Assembly: GCF_052115445.1 (NCBI RefSeq)
Contig: NZ_JBFRGR010000032.1
Coordinates: forward strand, 1-64,000
DNA length: 64,000 nucleotides
Direction of reading: 5' to 3'
DNA from: Paenibacillus_E sp052115445
GTDB lineage: Bacteria > Bacillota > Bacilli > Paenibacillales > NBRC-103111
A program made the translations under genes and the position numbers. This document shows, piece by piece, positions 49,727 through 59,277 of this stretch (position 1 is the first letter of the stretch; each line of letters opens with the position of its first letter). The notes beneath the pieces are model-generated. The model was not told the origin of the DNA and did no database searches. It saw only the letters and a list, made by a program, of their open reading frames with translations.

Positions 49727-50665
49727 ATGGAAGCCTTAGCATTAGAGCGCAAAGCGGAACAAAACCGCGAGCTCAAAGAACGACTGTTGCAATTGAAGAA
49801 AGAACGGAATGCCATTATTCTTGCACATTATTATCAGCGTGACGAAGTTCAAGAGGTAGCGGATTTTCGAGGAGATTCCTTTTTGCTTGCTCAGAAGGCG
49901 GCACAAACCGATGCGGATGTCATCGTATTCTGTGGTGTTCATTTCATGGGGGAAAGCGCGAAGATTCTTGCACCCAATAAAACCGTAATTATTCCAGACG
50001 AACGGGCTGGTTGCCCGATGGCAGATATGGTGAATGTTGAAGGTCTACGTGCCCTTAAACGCCAGCATCCGAATGCCAAAGTCGTTGCTTATATTAATAC
50101 TTCGGCTGATGTGAAGTCCGAAACCGATATTTGTTGTACTTCTGCGAATGCGATCAATGTCATCAATTCCGTCGATTCAGATGAGATTATCTGGGTACCG
50201 GATAAAAATTTGGGTGACTATGTATCAAAATTCACAAGCAAAAAAGTGATCATCTGGGAAGGCTATTGCAACACGCATGATATGCTGACTGTTAAAGATG
50301 TAGAAGAAATGAGAGCGCAATATCCGAATGCACAATTCGTTGTTCATCCTGAGTGTCGTCCAGAAGTAGTGAAGCTTGGGGACTTCGTAGGCAGCACGAC
50401 GGCGATAATTAAATACTGCAAAGAGTCCGACTGCCAAGAGTTTATCGTAGGGACGGAAGATGGAACCGGTTATCAGTTGCGTCTAGATAGCCCGAATAAG
50501 AAATTTCATTTTGCTACGAAGTACTTAGTTTGCCCTAATATGAAAGTGAACAACTTGAAGAAAATCGTGAAGTGTCTTGAGACGATGCAACCAGAGATTT
50601 ATGTACCGGAAGACGTAGCAGATAAAGCGAGATTGTCCTTAGAGCGCATGTTACAAGTTAAGTAG
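49727..50665 (+). CDS. nadA: Quinolinate synthase A
   Basis: A [4Fe-4S] enzyme joining iminoaspartate and dihydroxyacetone phosphate to quinolinate in NAD synthesis. In the 312-residue protein, ILAHYYQRDEVQEVADFRGDS, VFCGVHFMGESAKIL, YINTSADVKSETDICCTSAN and YLVCPNMK carry substrate-binding and cluster Cys residues. The ATG follows GGGGAGGAAGCACC. It heads a nadA-nadB-nadC set which in B. subtilis lies elsewhere. Confidence 0.96.
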   Translation: MEALALERKAEQNRELKERLLQLKKERNAIILAHYYQRDEVQEVADFRGDSFLLAQKAAQTDADVIVFCGVHFMGESAKILAPNKTVIIPDERAGCPMADMVNVEGLRALKRQHPNAKVVAYINTSADVKSETDICCTSANAINVINSVDSDEIIWVPDKNLGDYVSKFTSKKVIIWEGYCNTHDMLTVKDVEEMRAQYPNAQFVVHPECRPEVVKLGDFVGSTTAIIKYCKESDCQEFIVGTEDGTGYQLRLDSPNKKFHFATKYLVCPNMKVNNLKKIVKCLETMQPEIYVPEDVADKARLSLERMLQVK

Positions 50666-50795
50666 CATGCGCTACTCTCTTGTACGGTGAATAGGTCCCC
50701 TCGTAAAGCAAGGCTAGTATCGATCCGATAGGCGAATTGTGGACGAACTGACGTTGCTTTTCGAGGTATTAATGGTGGAGAACAGGTGAAACGTC

Positions 50796-52406
50796 ATGAT
50801 TCCTAGATATCTCGTAGATGTTGATTTAGATACTATTCCTCATATACATACGGATGTAATTGTTATTGGCGCAGGCATAGCAGGTTTATTCGCGGCGCTC
50901 CGTGCCAGCGAGACTAAGAAAGTGCTCATGATAACGAAGAAATCTCTCTTGGATAGCAACACACGCTATGCGCAAGGCGGGATTGCTGCTGTAATCTCAG
51001 ATGAAGATTCACCGGAATATCACCGTCAAGATACTGTGATTGCAGGTGCAGGACTCTGTTCGACAGAAGCTGTTGATGTTCTTGTGCATGAAGGGCCAGA
51101 AGGCGTTCAAGATTTGATTCGAATGGGAACCCAGTTCGATCTAGAGAACGGGGAATTTGCTTTGACGAAGGAAGGAGCGCATAGTCAGCGTCGAATATTG
51201 CACTCCAATGGCGATGCGACTGGCGCGGAAATTGTCAGAGCTCTTTCGGAGCGTACGAAGCAAGATCCGAATATTGAAATCTGGGACGACCACTTTGTGA
51301 TCGACCTGATTACCCAAGACGGCGAATGTTACGGAGCGCTCGTACAGAAACCAAACGGACAGCGTGTGTTTGTGCGTGGCAATGCCACGATCCTTTGCTC
51401 CGGTGGCGCGGGACAGCTGTTCCGTTACACAACCAATCCGGACATCGCTACAGGTGATGGGATTGCGATTGCCCACCGCGCGGGCGCACAAATTCAGGAT
51501 GTGGAATTTATTCAATTCCACCCAACAGCGCTATGCTACCCAGGGGCACCGCGGTTTCTGATCTCCGAAGCGGTGCGGGGAGAAGGCGCCTATTTGCGCA
51601 ACATCAAAGGAGAGCGCTTCATGGAGCGCTACCATCCACAATTGGAGCTAGCGCCAAGGGATGTTGTTGCACGTGCCATTGTTGATGAGATGGAGAACTG
51701 TAAATCAACTTTTGTCTACATTGACATTACACACGAATCCGAAGAATTGATTAAACATCGTTTTCCGACGATATATGAATATTGCCTGAATTATGGACTT
51801 GATATGAGTACCGATTGGATCCCGGTTGCCCCGGCAGCGCATTATATGATGGGTGGCGTAAAAACGGATCTATACGGAGAAACCAAAGTTCGTCGCCTAT
51901 TCGCATGTGGTGAAGTTTCATCTACAGGCGTACATGGTGCAAACCGTTTAGCGAGCAACTCGTTATCGGAAGCCATTGTATTCGGACGTCGAATTATTGA
52001 ACGTATCCAAGAGTTGCCTGCCTTACAAGGGGATATCCAGATTCGTTCGGCTTCCGAAGCCCCTCGGACGGAGATCGCGAATCAAGCCGTTGTAGAGAAA
52101 AAGTTGAAGCTTCAGAAAGTCATGCTCCGCTACGCAGGTCTCAAACGGTCTGCCAAAGGCTTGCAGAAGGGTTATGAGGAATTGGCGAGACAATTGTCGA
52201 TCTTTGATTCGTTGATGACCAAACGCGAAGAGTATGAGTTTGCTAATTTGCTTAACGTAGCTCTTTTAACAACAACAGCAGCATTAACCCGTGAGGAAAG
52301 TCGCGGCGGTCACTATCGAGAAGATTTCCCGGATCGGGATGACTTGGTATGGAGGAAGCATATCGTTTTCCAACGCGGGGAAGATAGGATTGAGGAGTGG
52401 ATCTAA
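50796..52406 (+). CDS. nadB: L-aspartate oxidase
   Basis: A flavoprotein that oxidises L-aspartate to iminoaspartate, the partner of NadA. In the 536-residue protein, the FAD loop is VIVIGAGIAGLFAALRASE near residue 21, and NTRYAQGGIAAV, QFHPTALCYPGAPRFLISEAVRGEGA and GEVSSTGVHGANRLASNSLSEA follow. The C-terminal helical domain is present. nadC starts two bases after its stop. Confidence 0.96.
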   Translation: MIPRYLVDVDLDTIPHIHTDVIVIGAGIAGLFAALRASETKKVLMITKKSLLDSNTRYAQGGIAAVISDEDSPEYHRQDTVIAGAGLCSTEAVDVLVHEGPEGVQDLIRMGTQFDLENGEFALTKEGAHSQRRILHSNGDATGAEIVRALSERTKQDPNIEIWDDHFVIDLITQDGECYGALVQKPNGQRVFVRGNATILCSGGAGQLFRYTTNPDIATGDGIAIAHRAGAQIQDVEFIQFHPTALCYPGAPRFLISEAVRGEGAYLRNIKGERFMERYHPQLELAPRDVVARAIVDEMENCKSTFVYIDITHESEELIKHRFPTIYEYCLNYGLDMSTDWIPVAPAAHYMMGGVKTDLYGETKVRRLFACGEVSSTGVHGANRLASNSLSEAIVFGRRIIERIQELPALQGDIQIRSASEAPRTEIANQAVVEKKLKLQKVMLRYAGLKRSAKGLQKGYEELARQLSIFDSLMTKREEYEFANLLNVALLTTTAALTREESRGGHYREDFPDRDDLVWRKHIVFQRGEDRIEEWI

Positions 52407-52407
52407 T

Positions 52408-53277
52408 ATGTTAGAAATAAATATGGAATTAGTTCGGAAGCAAATTCGCCTTTGGCTTGAAGAAGATATTGGCACTGGCGATGTCACGACTCTGACAACA
52501 ATCCCTTTGGAACAAGTATCCAAAGGGATTATCCACGTCAAAGAAGATGGAATCGTTTGTGGGCTTCGCATCGCACAGGAGGTTTTTGCTGTGATCGATG
52601 CTTCACTTCATTTTGAAACAAAAGTGGTCGAAGGATCGTCTGTTAATAAAGGGACCATACTAGCTGAAGTGGAAGGCAATACACGAAGTATCTTATTGGG
52701 CGAGCGGTTAAGTCTGAATTTGATGCAACGATTGTCGGGGATCGCCACGAAGACGCATGAATTTGTGGTTGCTTTAGAAGGCTTGCCTACCAGACTGGTT
52801 GACACACGCAAAACAACGCCTGGACACAGATTGCTTGAGAAATATGCAGTACGCGTTGGTGGTGGTTATAATCATCGTTTCGGACTCTATGATGCGGTTA
52901 TGATCAAAGATAATCATATCAAAGGCTCTGGTGGTATTACCCAAGCTATTCAAGCAGCTCGTCAGAACATTCCCCACACGATGAAGATCGAGGTGGAAGT
53001 TGAGAATTTCGAGCAGCTTCATGAAGCGCTTCAAGCCCATGCGGATATCATCATGTTGGACAATATGGCTCCAGTTCAAATGAAAGAAGCAGTTTCGATA
53101 ATTAAAAGCAAAGCGCCGCATATTGTAGTAGAAGGGTCAGGTTCGGTCACCCCGCAAACAATTAAAGCAATGGCAGAAACGGGTGTAGACGTGATTTCTG
53201 TTGGACGACTGACGTACTCGGTAGCGGCGCTCGATATTTCATTAGATCTGAATGAGCGGAAGGAGACGGCACTATGA
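52408..53277 (+). CDS. nadC: Quinolinate phosphoribosyltransferase (carboxylating)
   Basis: Converts quinolinate and PRPP to nicotinate mononucleotide. The 289-residue protein has WLEEDIGTGDVTT, ERLSLNLMQRLSGIAT, DTRKTTPGHRLLEKYAVRVGGGYNHR (in parts) and DNHIKGSGG. ATG 52408 follows GAGGAG; the frame is open from 52291 inside nadB. Its stop overlaps the coaX start (ATGA), so nadA-nadB-nadC-coaX are probably one unit. Confidence 0.96.
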   Translation: MLEINMELVRKQIRLWLEEDIGTGDVTTLTTIPLEQVSKGIIHVKEDGIVCGLRIAQEVFAVIDASLHFETKVVEGSSVNKGTILAEVEGNTRSILLGERLSLNLMQRLSGIATKTHEFVVALEGLPTRLVDTRKTTPGHRLLEKYAVRVGGGYNHRFGLYDAVMIKDNHIKGSGGITQAIQAARQNIPHTMKIEVEVENFEQLHEALQAHADIIMLDNMAPVQMKEAVSIIKSKAPHIVVEGSGSVTPQTIKAMAETGVDVISVGRLTYSVAALDISLDLNERKETAL

Positions 53278-54038
53278 TTCTCGTTATCGATGTCGGGAAT
53301 ACCAACATTGTGCTCGGCCTCTACCAAGAACGTACGCTCTTGCATCATTGGCGGGTAAGCACGAATCGGTCGGCTACTGTTGATGAGTACGGCATGCAGC
53401 TGCACAGTTTGTTCCAACACTCGGGTATTTCCTTTGCGCAAGTAGAGGGTGTCATTATTTCATCTGTCGTGCCCCCGTTGATGAATGCGATGGAAAACCT
53501 CTGCTTACACTACTTGAAAAGGGCGCCGTTTATCGTAGGACCAGGGATCAAAACAGGATTGAATGTACGTGTAGACAATCCGAAGGAAGTTGGCGCAGAT
53601 CGCATCGTGAATGCGGTAGCGGCGTTGGAGCTATATGGGGCTCCGTGTATTATCGTCGATTTCGGGACAGCTACAACGTACGATTACATTGATTCCTCAG
53701 GGCAATTAGTGGGATGCGCCATTGCGCCAGGCATTGGAATCTCCACTGAAGCGTTGTATCAGAAAGCGGCGAAGTTGCCCCGCATTGAGCTGGTTAAGCC
53801 CAAAAGTGTTGTGGGTCGGAATACCGTTGCTGCGATGCAGGCGGGAATTATTTATGGGTATGTTGGCCAGGTTGATGGGATCGTCGGACGTGTCATTCAA
53901 GAGTTTAATGTAAATCCAACAGTTATCGCGACGGGTGGTTTGGCAGAGCTTATTTCCAGTGAGTCTCGGACGATTCAAGTCGTCAACCCATTGCTTACTT
54001 TACAAGGTTTGCAAATGATTTATGAGAAAAATGTTTAA
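53274..54038 (+). CDS. coaX: Type III pantothenate kinase
   Basis: First step of coenzyme A synthesis, ATP-dependent and not inhibited by CoA in this class. The 254-residue protein has the phosphate loop LVIDVGNTNIVLGLY, NPKEVGADRIVNAVAA and VDFGTATTYDYI. It overlaps nadC by four bases. In B. subtilis coaX follows ftsH directly. Confidence 0.96.
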   Translation: MILVIDVGNTNIVLGLYQERTLLHHWRVSTNRSATVDEYGMQLHSLFQHSGISFAQVEGVIISSVVPPLMNAMENLCLHYLKRAPFIVGPGIKTGLNVRVDNPKEVGADRIVNAVAALELYGAPCIIVDFGTATTYDYIDSSGQLVGCAIAPGIGISTEALYQKAAKLPRIELVKPKSVVGRNTVAAMQAGIIYGYVGQVDGIVGRVIQEFNVNPTVIATGGLAELISSESRTIQVVNPLLTLQGLQMIYEKNV

Positions 54039-54061
54039 GTTGTTTAAGGAAGGACACAGAC

Positions 54062-54937
54062 ATGACTGATTATTTAATTCGAGGAACAGCGTTAGATGGA
54101 CGAGTGCGTGCGTTCGCTGTTCAGACGACTCTTCTAACGGAAGAGCTAAGTCGAAGGCATCAAACGACACCAACAGCGACAGCTGCCTTAGGAAGAACAG
54201 CCGCGGCGGCGCTTCTTATAGCTGCAATGCTCAAGGGAGAGGAACATCTCATTGTGCAAGTCAAAGGCGATGGACCGATCGGGCAAATCGTGGTTGATGC
54301 GAATGCGAAGGGTGAAGTGCGTGGATACGTAGATAATCCTTTGGTAGACCCGCCGCTCAAAGAGAACGGCAAATTAGATGTTGCTGCTGCCGTGGGCACA
54401 GACGGTTTTTTATACATAACGAAAGATCTAGGCATGAAAGAGCCTTATAAAGGAAGCGTTCCTTTAATTTCAGGCGAATTGGCAGAGGATTTCACGTATT
54501 ATTTTGCTAAGTCGGAACAAACACCTTCGGCAGTTGCACTTGGCGTTTTGGTGAATACGGACCATACGATCCTTGCTTCTGGGGGATTTGTGATTCAGTT
54601 GCTTCCTGGTTTAACGAATAGTGAAATTGATGAGATTGAAGCCATGTTGGGCCAAATCCCGACATTCACGAACATGTTAGGCGGAGGATTGAATTTAGAA
54701 GAAATTTTACAAACCGTACTCCCCTCTTTCCGTAAACTTGACGAGATGGACGTCATGTTCCGCTGCAAATGCAGTCGGGAGAAAGTGGAGTCTACACTGA
54801 TTTCGCTGGGCAAAAAAGAACTTCAAGAAATGCTGGAAGAAGAGGGAGTTGCCGAAGTCGTTTGTCATTTCTGTAATGAAGCTTACCGGTATGAAGGGGA
54901 AGATTTACAACGGATGATTGATAGGCAATCATGGTAA
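54062..54937 (+). CDS. hslO: Redox-regulated chaperone Hsp33
   Basis: A 291-residue chaperone switched on by oxidation. The zinc/redox cysteines are C235, C237 (RCKCS) and C268, C271 (VCHFCN). QTTLLTEELSRRHQTTPTATAALGR marks the N-terminal domain. The ATG follows AAGGAAGGACACAG. The position between coaX and a parvulin gene is that of B. subtilis yacC. Confidence 0.95.
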   Translation: MTDYLIRGTALDGRVRAFAVQTTLLTEELSRRHQTTPTATAALGRTAAAALLIAAMLKGEEHLIVQVKGDGPIGQIVVDANAKGEVRGYVDNPLVDPPLKENGKLDVAAAVGTDGFLYITKDLGMKEPYKGSVPLISGELAEDFTYYFAKSEQTPSAVALGVLVNTDHTILASGGFVIQLLPGLTNSEIDEIEAMLGQIPTFTNMLGGGLNLEEILQTVLPSFRKLDEMDVMFRCKCSREKVESTLISLGKKELQEMLEEEGVAEVVCHFCNEAYRYEGEDLQRMIDRQSW

Positions 54938-55002
54938 TCTGCTTGATTTAGCTAGTGAATACAGATGCAAGCAGCAATATGGAAGTAAAAGAGGGAAATA
55001 GG

Positions 55003-55953
55003 ATGCGCAATGTAAAGCGATTGTGGGGAGTCATCATCGCGATGGCGATATGTATTCTCGTGCTCGCCTCCTTGCTGATCAGTCATGCCATCAACCAATC
55101 AGAGCCAAGACAATCACCGGAGCCAGAACAGCAGGGTGAGAAGAAGCATACACGAGTTATCGCCAAAATTGGAAATCGTGAAATTACCATGGATGAGCTC
55201 GAATTAGCGCTAACACGCCATTATGGCCCAGAGCAGCTAAGTCAAATGCTGGATCGTGAAGTAATTCGCTTAGAGGGAAATGAGTCGGGGATTCAGGTAG
55301 AGAGTGCGGAAATCAATCGTGAGCTGAAAAGGATGCAGCAAGGGTACGAAAGTGAACAGCAATTTTATGACTCCATGCAAAGTCAATTGGGGATGTCTGA
55401 GCAGGAAATCCAAGAGGATGTATCGAATAAGTTGTTACTTGAGAAGCTAGCAACGGCATCCATTCACATCACTGATACTCAGGTTGATACATACATAAAG
55501 ACCCATGCAGATGAGTTTAAACAAGAAACAGAATACAACATTGGGCAGATCATTGTATCCACGAAGGAACAAGCGACGAAAGTCATTGCGGAACTAGCCA
55601 AAGGCGGGAACTTTGGGATTCTTGCCAGAGATCGATCCATTGATGATGCCACCAATAACACGGGTGGTGATTTGGGTTGGATTGAAGGGGATGATCCTTT
55701 TGTGGAGGCTCCGATCCTAGAGGCAGCGAAACTGTTGAAGGTTGGCGAAGTTAGTAAGCCCATCCCTGTTTTACAAGGATTTGCCGTCGTATTACTTAAG
55801 AGTAGGCGGGACAAAAAGAATCCGGATCTGGTGTTCATTCGGGAGAGTGTACGCAGGGAGCTTGCGTTGCAACAAGCACCTCCATTGAAAGAGTTTGTCG
55901 CGCAGCTACGGGGTAAATGGCAGGTAAGTGTGTTGGATCCAACACTCCGATAA
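55003..55953 (+). CDS. yacD: Membrane-anchored parvulin-type peptidyl-prolyl isomerase (YacD-like)
   Basis: A 316-residue foldase: an N-terminal membrane segment (LWGVIIAMAICILVLASLLIS), a SurA-like helical part, and a parvulin domain (IGQIIVSTKEQATKVIAELAKGGNFGILARDRSIDDATNNTGGDLGW in segments). It has no lipobox, unlike the PrsA-like protein at 28497. The ATG at 55003 follows GAGGG; the frame is open from 54955. It lies before cysK, as yacD does in B. subtilis. Confidence 0.88.
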   Translation: MRNVKRLWGVIIAMAICILVLASLLISHAINQSEPRQSPEPEQQGEKKHTRVIAKIGNREITMDELELALTRHYGPEQLSQMLDREVIRLEGNESGIQVESAEINRELKRMQQGYESEQQFYDSMQSQLGMSEQEIQEDVSNKLLLEKLATASIHITDTQVDTYIKTHADEFKQETEYNIGQIIVSTKEQATKVIAELAKGGNFGILARDRSIDDATNNTGGDLGWIEGDDPFVEAPILEAAKLLKVGEVSKPIPVLQGFAVVLLKSRRDKKNPDLVFIRESVRRELALQQAPPLKEFVAQLRGKWQVSVLDPTLR

Positions 55954-55971
55954 GGGATTGTGAGAAATGGG

Positions 55972-56000
55972 TTGACAACCTGTAAGTGCATTGTTAAGAT
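55972..56000 (+). promoter_or_regulatory. sigma-A promoter of cysK with AT-rich palindrome downstream
   Basis: TTGACA (55972-55977), 17 bases, TAAGAT (55995-56000). Directly after it lies the near-palindrome ATTAATATAATTAAT (about 56000-56013), a place where a CymR operator would fit; cysK is a CymR target in B. subtilis. One base is undetermined (56016). Confidence 0.6.
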
Positions 56001-56065
56001 TAATATAATTAATACNGACTAATTAACTCGGAAATCATGCAAACTTAATCTGGAGGGGAAATATT

Positions 56066-57007
56066 ATGGCAAGATTAGTACAGAGCATTACGGATTTGAT
56101 TGGAGATACACCACTAGTTCGTTTGAACCGTGTTGTTCCAGAAGGCAGTGCAGAGGTTTATGTGAAACTAGAGTACCAAAATCCAGGTGCTAGTGTAAAA
56201 GACCGTATTGCCATCTCCATGATCGAAGTTGCCGAGCAAGAAGGCAAATTGAAACCAGGTGACACAATTGTAGAACCAACGAGTGGTAACACTGGAATCG
56301 GGATTGCCATGGTGGCAGCAGCTAAAGGATATAAAGCTATCCTAGTTATGCCAGAAACAATGTCATTGGAGCGACGTAACCTGCTTCGCGCTTACGGTGC
56401 ACAGCTCGTTCTAACTCCTGGAGCAGAAGGCATGAAGGGTGCAATTAAACGTGCGGAAGAACTTCAAGCAGAGAATCCTACCTACTTCATTCCACAACAA
56501 TTTAAGAACCAAGCGAATGTGAAGGTTCACCGTGAAACGACAGGACCTGAAATCGTGGAAGCGATCAACGCACATGATGGGAAACTGGATGCTTTCATTT
56601 CCGGTATCGGTACAGGTGGTACAATCACAGGTGCAGGTGGCGTTTTGAAAGAAAACTTCCCGAACATCAAAATTTACGCAATTGAACCTGCGGCATCCCC
56701 AGTTCTTTCCGGCGGTAAGCCAGGTCCTCATAAAATTCAAGGTATCGGCGCAGGTTTTGTTCCAGATATTTTGAACACGAATGTGTACGATGAAATTATT
56801 GCTGTTGAGAACGAAGATGCGTTCGAAACTTCACGCCGTGTTGCCAAAGAAGAAGGTATTCTTGGCGGAATCTCCTCCGGTGCAGCGATTTTCGCAGCAT
56901 TGAAGGTTGCTAAAGAGTTAGGCGCTGGCAAACGTGTCGTTGCTGTCGTTCCAAGTAACGGTGAGCGTTACCTTTCCACGCCTTTGTACCAATTCGAAGA
57001 GCAATAA
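56066..57007 (+). CDS. cysK: Cysteine synthase A (O-acetylserine sulfhydrylase)
   Basis: A 313-residue PLP enzyme making cysteine from O-acetylserine and sulfide. The PLP Lys is in GASVKDRIAI, the Asn/Thr loop is EPTSGNTGIGIAM, and the phosphate loop GTGGTITGAG. The ATG follows GGAGGGG. In B. subtilis CysK also acts as co-repressor partner of CymR. Confidence 0.97.
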   Translation: MARLVQSITDLIGDTPLVRLNRVVPEGSAEVYVKLEYQNPGASVKDRIAISMIEVAEQEGKLKPGDTIVEPTSGNTGIGIAMVAAAKGYKAILVMPETMSLERRNLLRAYGAQLVLTPGAEGMKGAIKRAEELQAENPTYFIPQQFKNQANVKVHRETTGPEIVEAINAHDGKLDAFISGIGTGGTITGAGGVLKENFPNIKIYAIEPAASPVLSGGKPGPHKIQGIGAGFVPDILNTNVYDEIIAVENEDAFETSRRVAKEEGILGGISSGAAIFAALKVAKELGAGKRVVAVVPSNGERYLSTPLYQFEEQ

Positions 57008-57032
57008 GGTCCAAACACATGCAAAGAGATCG

Positions 57033-57066
57033 AGCCTTCAGCTATTACAGCTGGGGCTTTTTTTCT
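57033..57066 (+). terminator. Terminator after cysK
   Basis: AGCCTTCAGCT (57033-57043) pairs with AGCTGGGGCT (57049-57058) with G-T pairs, followed by seven T. Confidence 0.85.
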
Positions 57067-57124
57067 TTATAGGGTTGGAGTATACTAATGGACAACGAAT
57101 TAACGGATTTTAAGGAGCACAAGT

Positions 57125-58654
57125 ATGATTTTAACTACAGTGGAACAATGGCAGGAGTGGTCTTCTAGCTACAACATGCTGCCGTATGTAATCAAATTAG
57201 GCTTAGCCGATGATCGGATTGCCTCGTGGGAAGACGCATGGAAAGAAGCTTCGCCCGATTCCTTCGTGCTTGAAAGTGGAAAAGGCGGACGTTATACGCA
57301 CTTTGGGCTGCATCCCTTTTCGACTGTGCGGGGTACAGGCTTGGAAGCAGAAATCAAAGGTCACACGGCCTCAACGGTATCACATCTGAAGGGGAAGCCG
57401 CTCGACATCGTCAAGCAGTGGATGTCATCTTATCGTAGTCCGAAAGTCCAAGGTGCGCCCAAATTTGTCGGTGGCTGCGTAGGCTATTGGAGCTACGATG
57501 TGATTCGCACCATTGAGAAACTGCCAGAACAAGCACAAGATGATCTGCCGATCCCTGATTACTGCTTTGCCATGTATGATCAGGTGTGGACGTTGGATCA
57601 CACGGAGAAGAGCCTGTATATCGCTGTGCACATGCCATGCACAACAACCACAGACCTCAGCGAGCTCTACGCGCAGGCGCACGCTAGCGCCGAAGCCATG
57701 CTCGTTCGCTGGCACGCGATCCGCGCTGGCAACTGGTCGGGCACACCGCTGAGCGGTGCCGACCAACCCGCGATGGCGCGCGAGCTGCTGGACATCGACG
57801 TCGAAAGCATCGCAGGCATCCAGCCTGCCTTCGACAAAGCCGCGTTCATGGCTGCGGTGGAGCGCATCCAAGCCTACATCTCCCAAGGTGACGTGTTCCA
57901 AGTCAACTTGTCGGTTAGACAGAGTCGGCAGCTGCGCACGACGCCGGAGGAGATTTACGAGGCGCTGCGCGTCGTAAATCCTTCGCCCTACATGGGCTTG
58001 CTGCGATTCGCAGGCTTCGCCCTTGTTTCCGGCTCGCCGGAGCTGCTCGTACAGCTCGAGGACGGCGTCCTGCGGACGCGTCCGATCGCTGGCACGCGCC
58101 CGCGCGGCAAGGACGAACAGGATGACCTGCGCCTAGCCGGCGAGCTCATCCACAACGACAAAGAGCGTGCCGAGCACGTCATGCTGGTCGATCTCGAGCG
58201 CAACGACATGGGCCGCATCTCGCGATATGGTTCCGTCCATGTGAAAGACTTCATGGTCATCGAATACTACTCCCATGTGATGCACATCGTCTCCGAAGTT
58301 GTCAGCGAATTGGCAGAGGGGAAGGACGCCTATGATGTCATTGCGGCAACCTTTCCGGGTGGTACCATTACAGGCGCACCGAAGATTCGCTGCATGGAAA
58401 TCATTGAAGAACTAGAGCCAGTACGTCGTGGTCCTTACACAGGTTCGATGGGATGGATTGACTATAATGGCAATATGGAATTTAATATTATTATACGCAC
58501 GTTAGTAGCGGTTGACGGGATGGGGCATATTCAAGCAGGAGCGGGGATCGTTATAGATTCCATTCCAGAGCGTGAATACATCGAATCCTTGAACAAAGCC
58601 AAAGCGATGTGGAAAGCAATTGAGTATAGCGAGCGGAGCATGAGCCGAGCTTAA
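57125..58654 (+). CDS. pabB: Aminodeoxychorismate synthase component I
   Basis: Makes 4-amino-4-deoxychorismate from chorismate with PabA as ammonia source. The 509-residue chorismate-binding protein has YISQGDVFQVNLSVRQ, NPSPYMGLLRF, RPIAGTRPRG, ERAEHVMLVDLERND and TFPGGTITGAPKIRCMEII. It could be confused with TrpE, but the pabA-pabC-folP context settles the folate role. The middle (about 57650-58220) is strongly G+C rich (45 of 60 bases from 57721). Confidence 0.93.
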   Translation: MILTTVEQWQEWSSSYNMLPYVIKLGLADDRIASWEDAWKEASPDSFVLESGKGGRYTHFGLHPFSTVRGTGLEAEIKGHTASTVSHLKGKPLDIVKQWMSSYRSPKVQGAPKFVGGCVGYWSYDVIRTIEKLPEQAQDDLPIPDYCFAMYDQVWTLDHTEKSLYIAVHMPCTTTTDLSELYAQAHASAEAMLVRWHAIRAGNWSGTPLSGADQPAMARELLDIDVESIAGIQPAFDKAAFMAAVERIQAYISQGDVFQVNLSVRQSRQLRTTPEEIYEALRVVNPSPYMGLLRFAGFALVSGSPELLVQLEDGVLRTRPIAGTRPRGKDEQDDLRLAGELIHNDKERAEHVMLVDLERNDMGRISRYGSVHVKDFMVIEYYSHVMHIVSEVVSELAEGKDAYDVIAATFPGGTITGAPKIRCMEIIEELEPVRRGPYTGSMGWIDYNGNMEFNIIIRTLVAVDGMGHIQAGAGIVIDSIPEREYIESLNKAKAMWKAIEYSERSMSRA

Positions 58655-58688
58655 GCCCGAGTGGGCTGAGACGAAAGGGGAGCTTAGA

Positions 58689-59270
58689 ATGATTTTAGTG
58701 ATTGATAATTATGATTCGTTTACGTACAACCTTGTTCAGTATTTGGGAGAGATTGGCGAGGAAGTCATCGTTCGTCGTAATGACGAAATTGATTTGGCAG
58801 GGGTCGAGGCGTTGGCGCCGGACCATATCTTAATATCTCCAGGTCCTTGCACGCCGAATGAAGCTGGAATTAGCTTATCACTGATTGACCATTTTAAAGG
58901 GATCATCCCGATTTTCGGCGTTTGCCTCGGACATCAATCCATTGGCCAAGCTTTTGGCGGCGATGTGATTCGCGCAGAGCGCTTGATGCACGGTAAAACA
59001 TCTGAGATTTTCCACGACGGTAAAACCTTATTCGAAGGACTTCCGTCACCTTTCATCGCGACACGTTATCATTCTTTGATTGTCAAAAGAGAAACATTGC
59101 CCGATTGCCTAGAAATCAGCGCACAAACAGCTGAAGGTGAAATCATGGCTTTGCGTCATAAAGAGTATCCGATTGAAGGGGTGCAATTCCACCCAGAATC
59201 GATCATCACCCAGCATGGACATCAAATGCTGCGTAATTTTCTTCGCCGCACAGCGAAGTCAGGGGTTTAA
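58689..59270 (+). CDS. pabA: Aminodeoxychorismate/anthranilate synthase glutamine amidotransferase
   Basis: A 193-residue class I glutaminase supplying ammonia to PabB and, in B. subtilis, also to TrpE. The nucleophile is in GVCLGHQSIGQAFGG and the His-Glu pair in VQFHPESI. MILVIDNYDSFTYNLVQYL is the family start. Confidence 0.95.
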   Translation: MILVIDNYDSFTYNLVQYLGEIGEEVIVRRNDEIDLAGVEALAPDHILISPGPCTPNEAGISLSLIDHFKGIIPIFGVCLGHQSIGQAFGGDVIRAERLMHGKTSEIFHDGKTLFEGLPSPFIATRYHSLIVKRETLPDCLEISAQTAEGEIMALRHKEYPIEGVQFHPESIITQHGHQMLRNFLRRTAKSGV

Positions 59271-59277
59271 CTAACGT

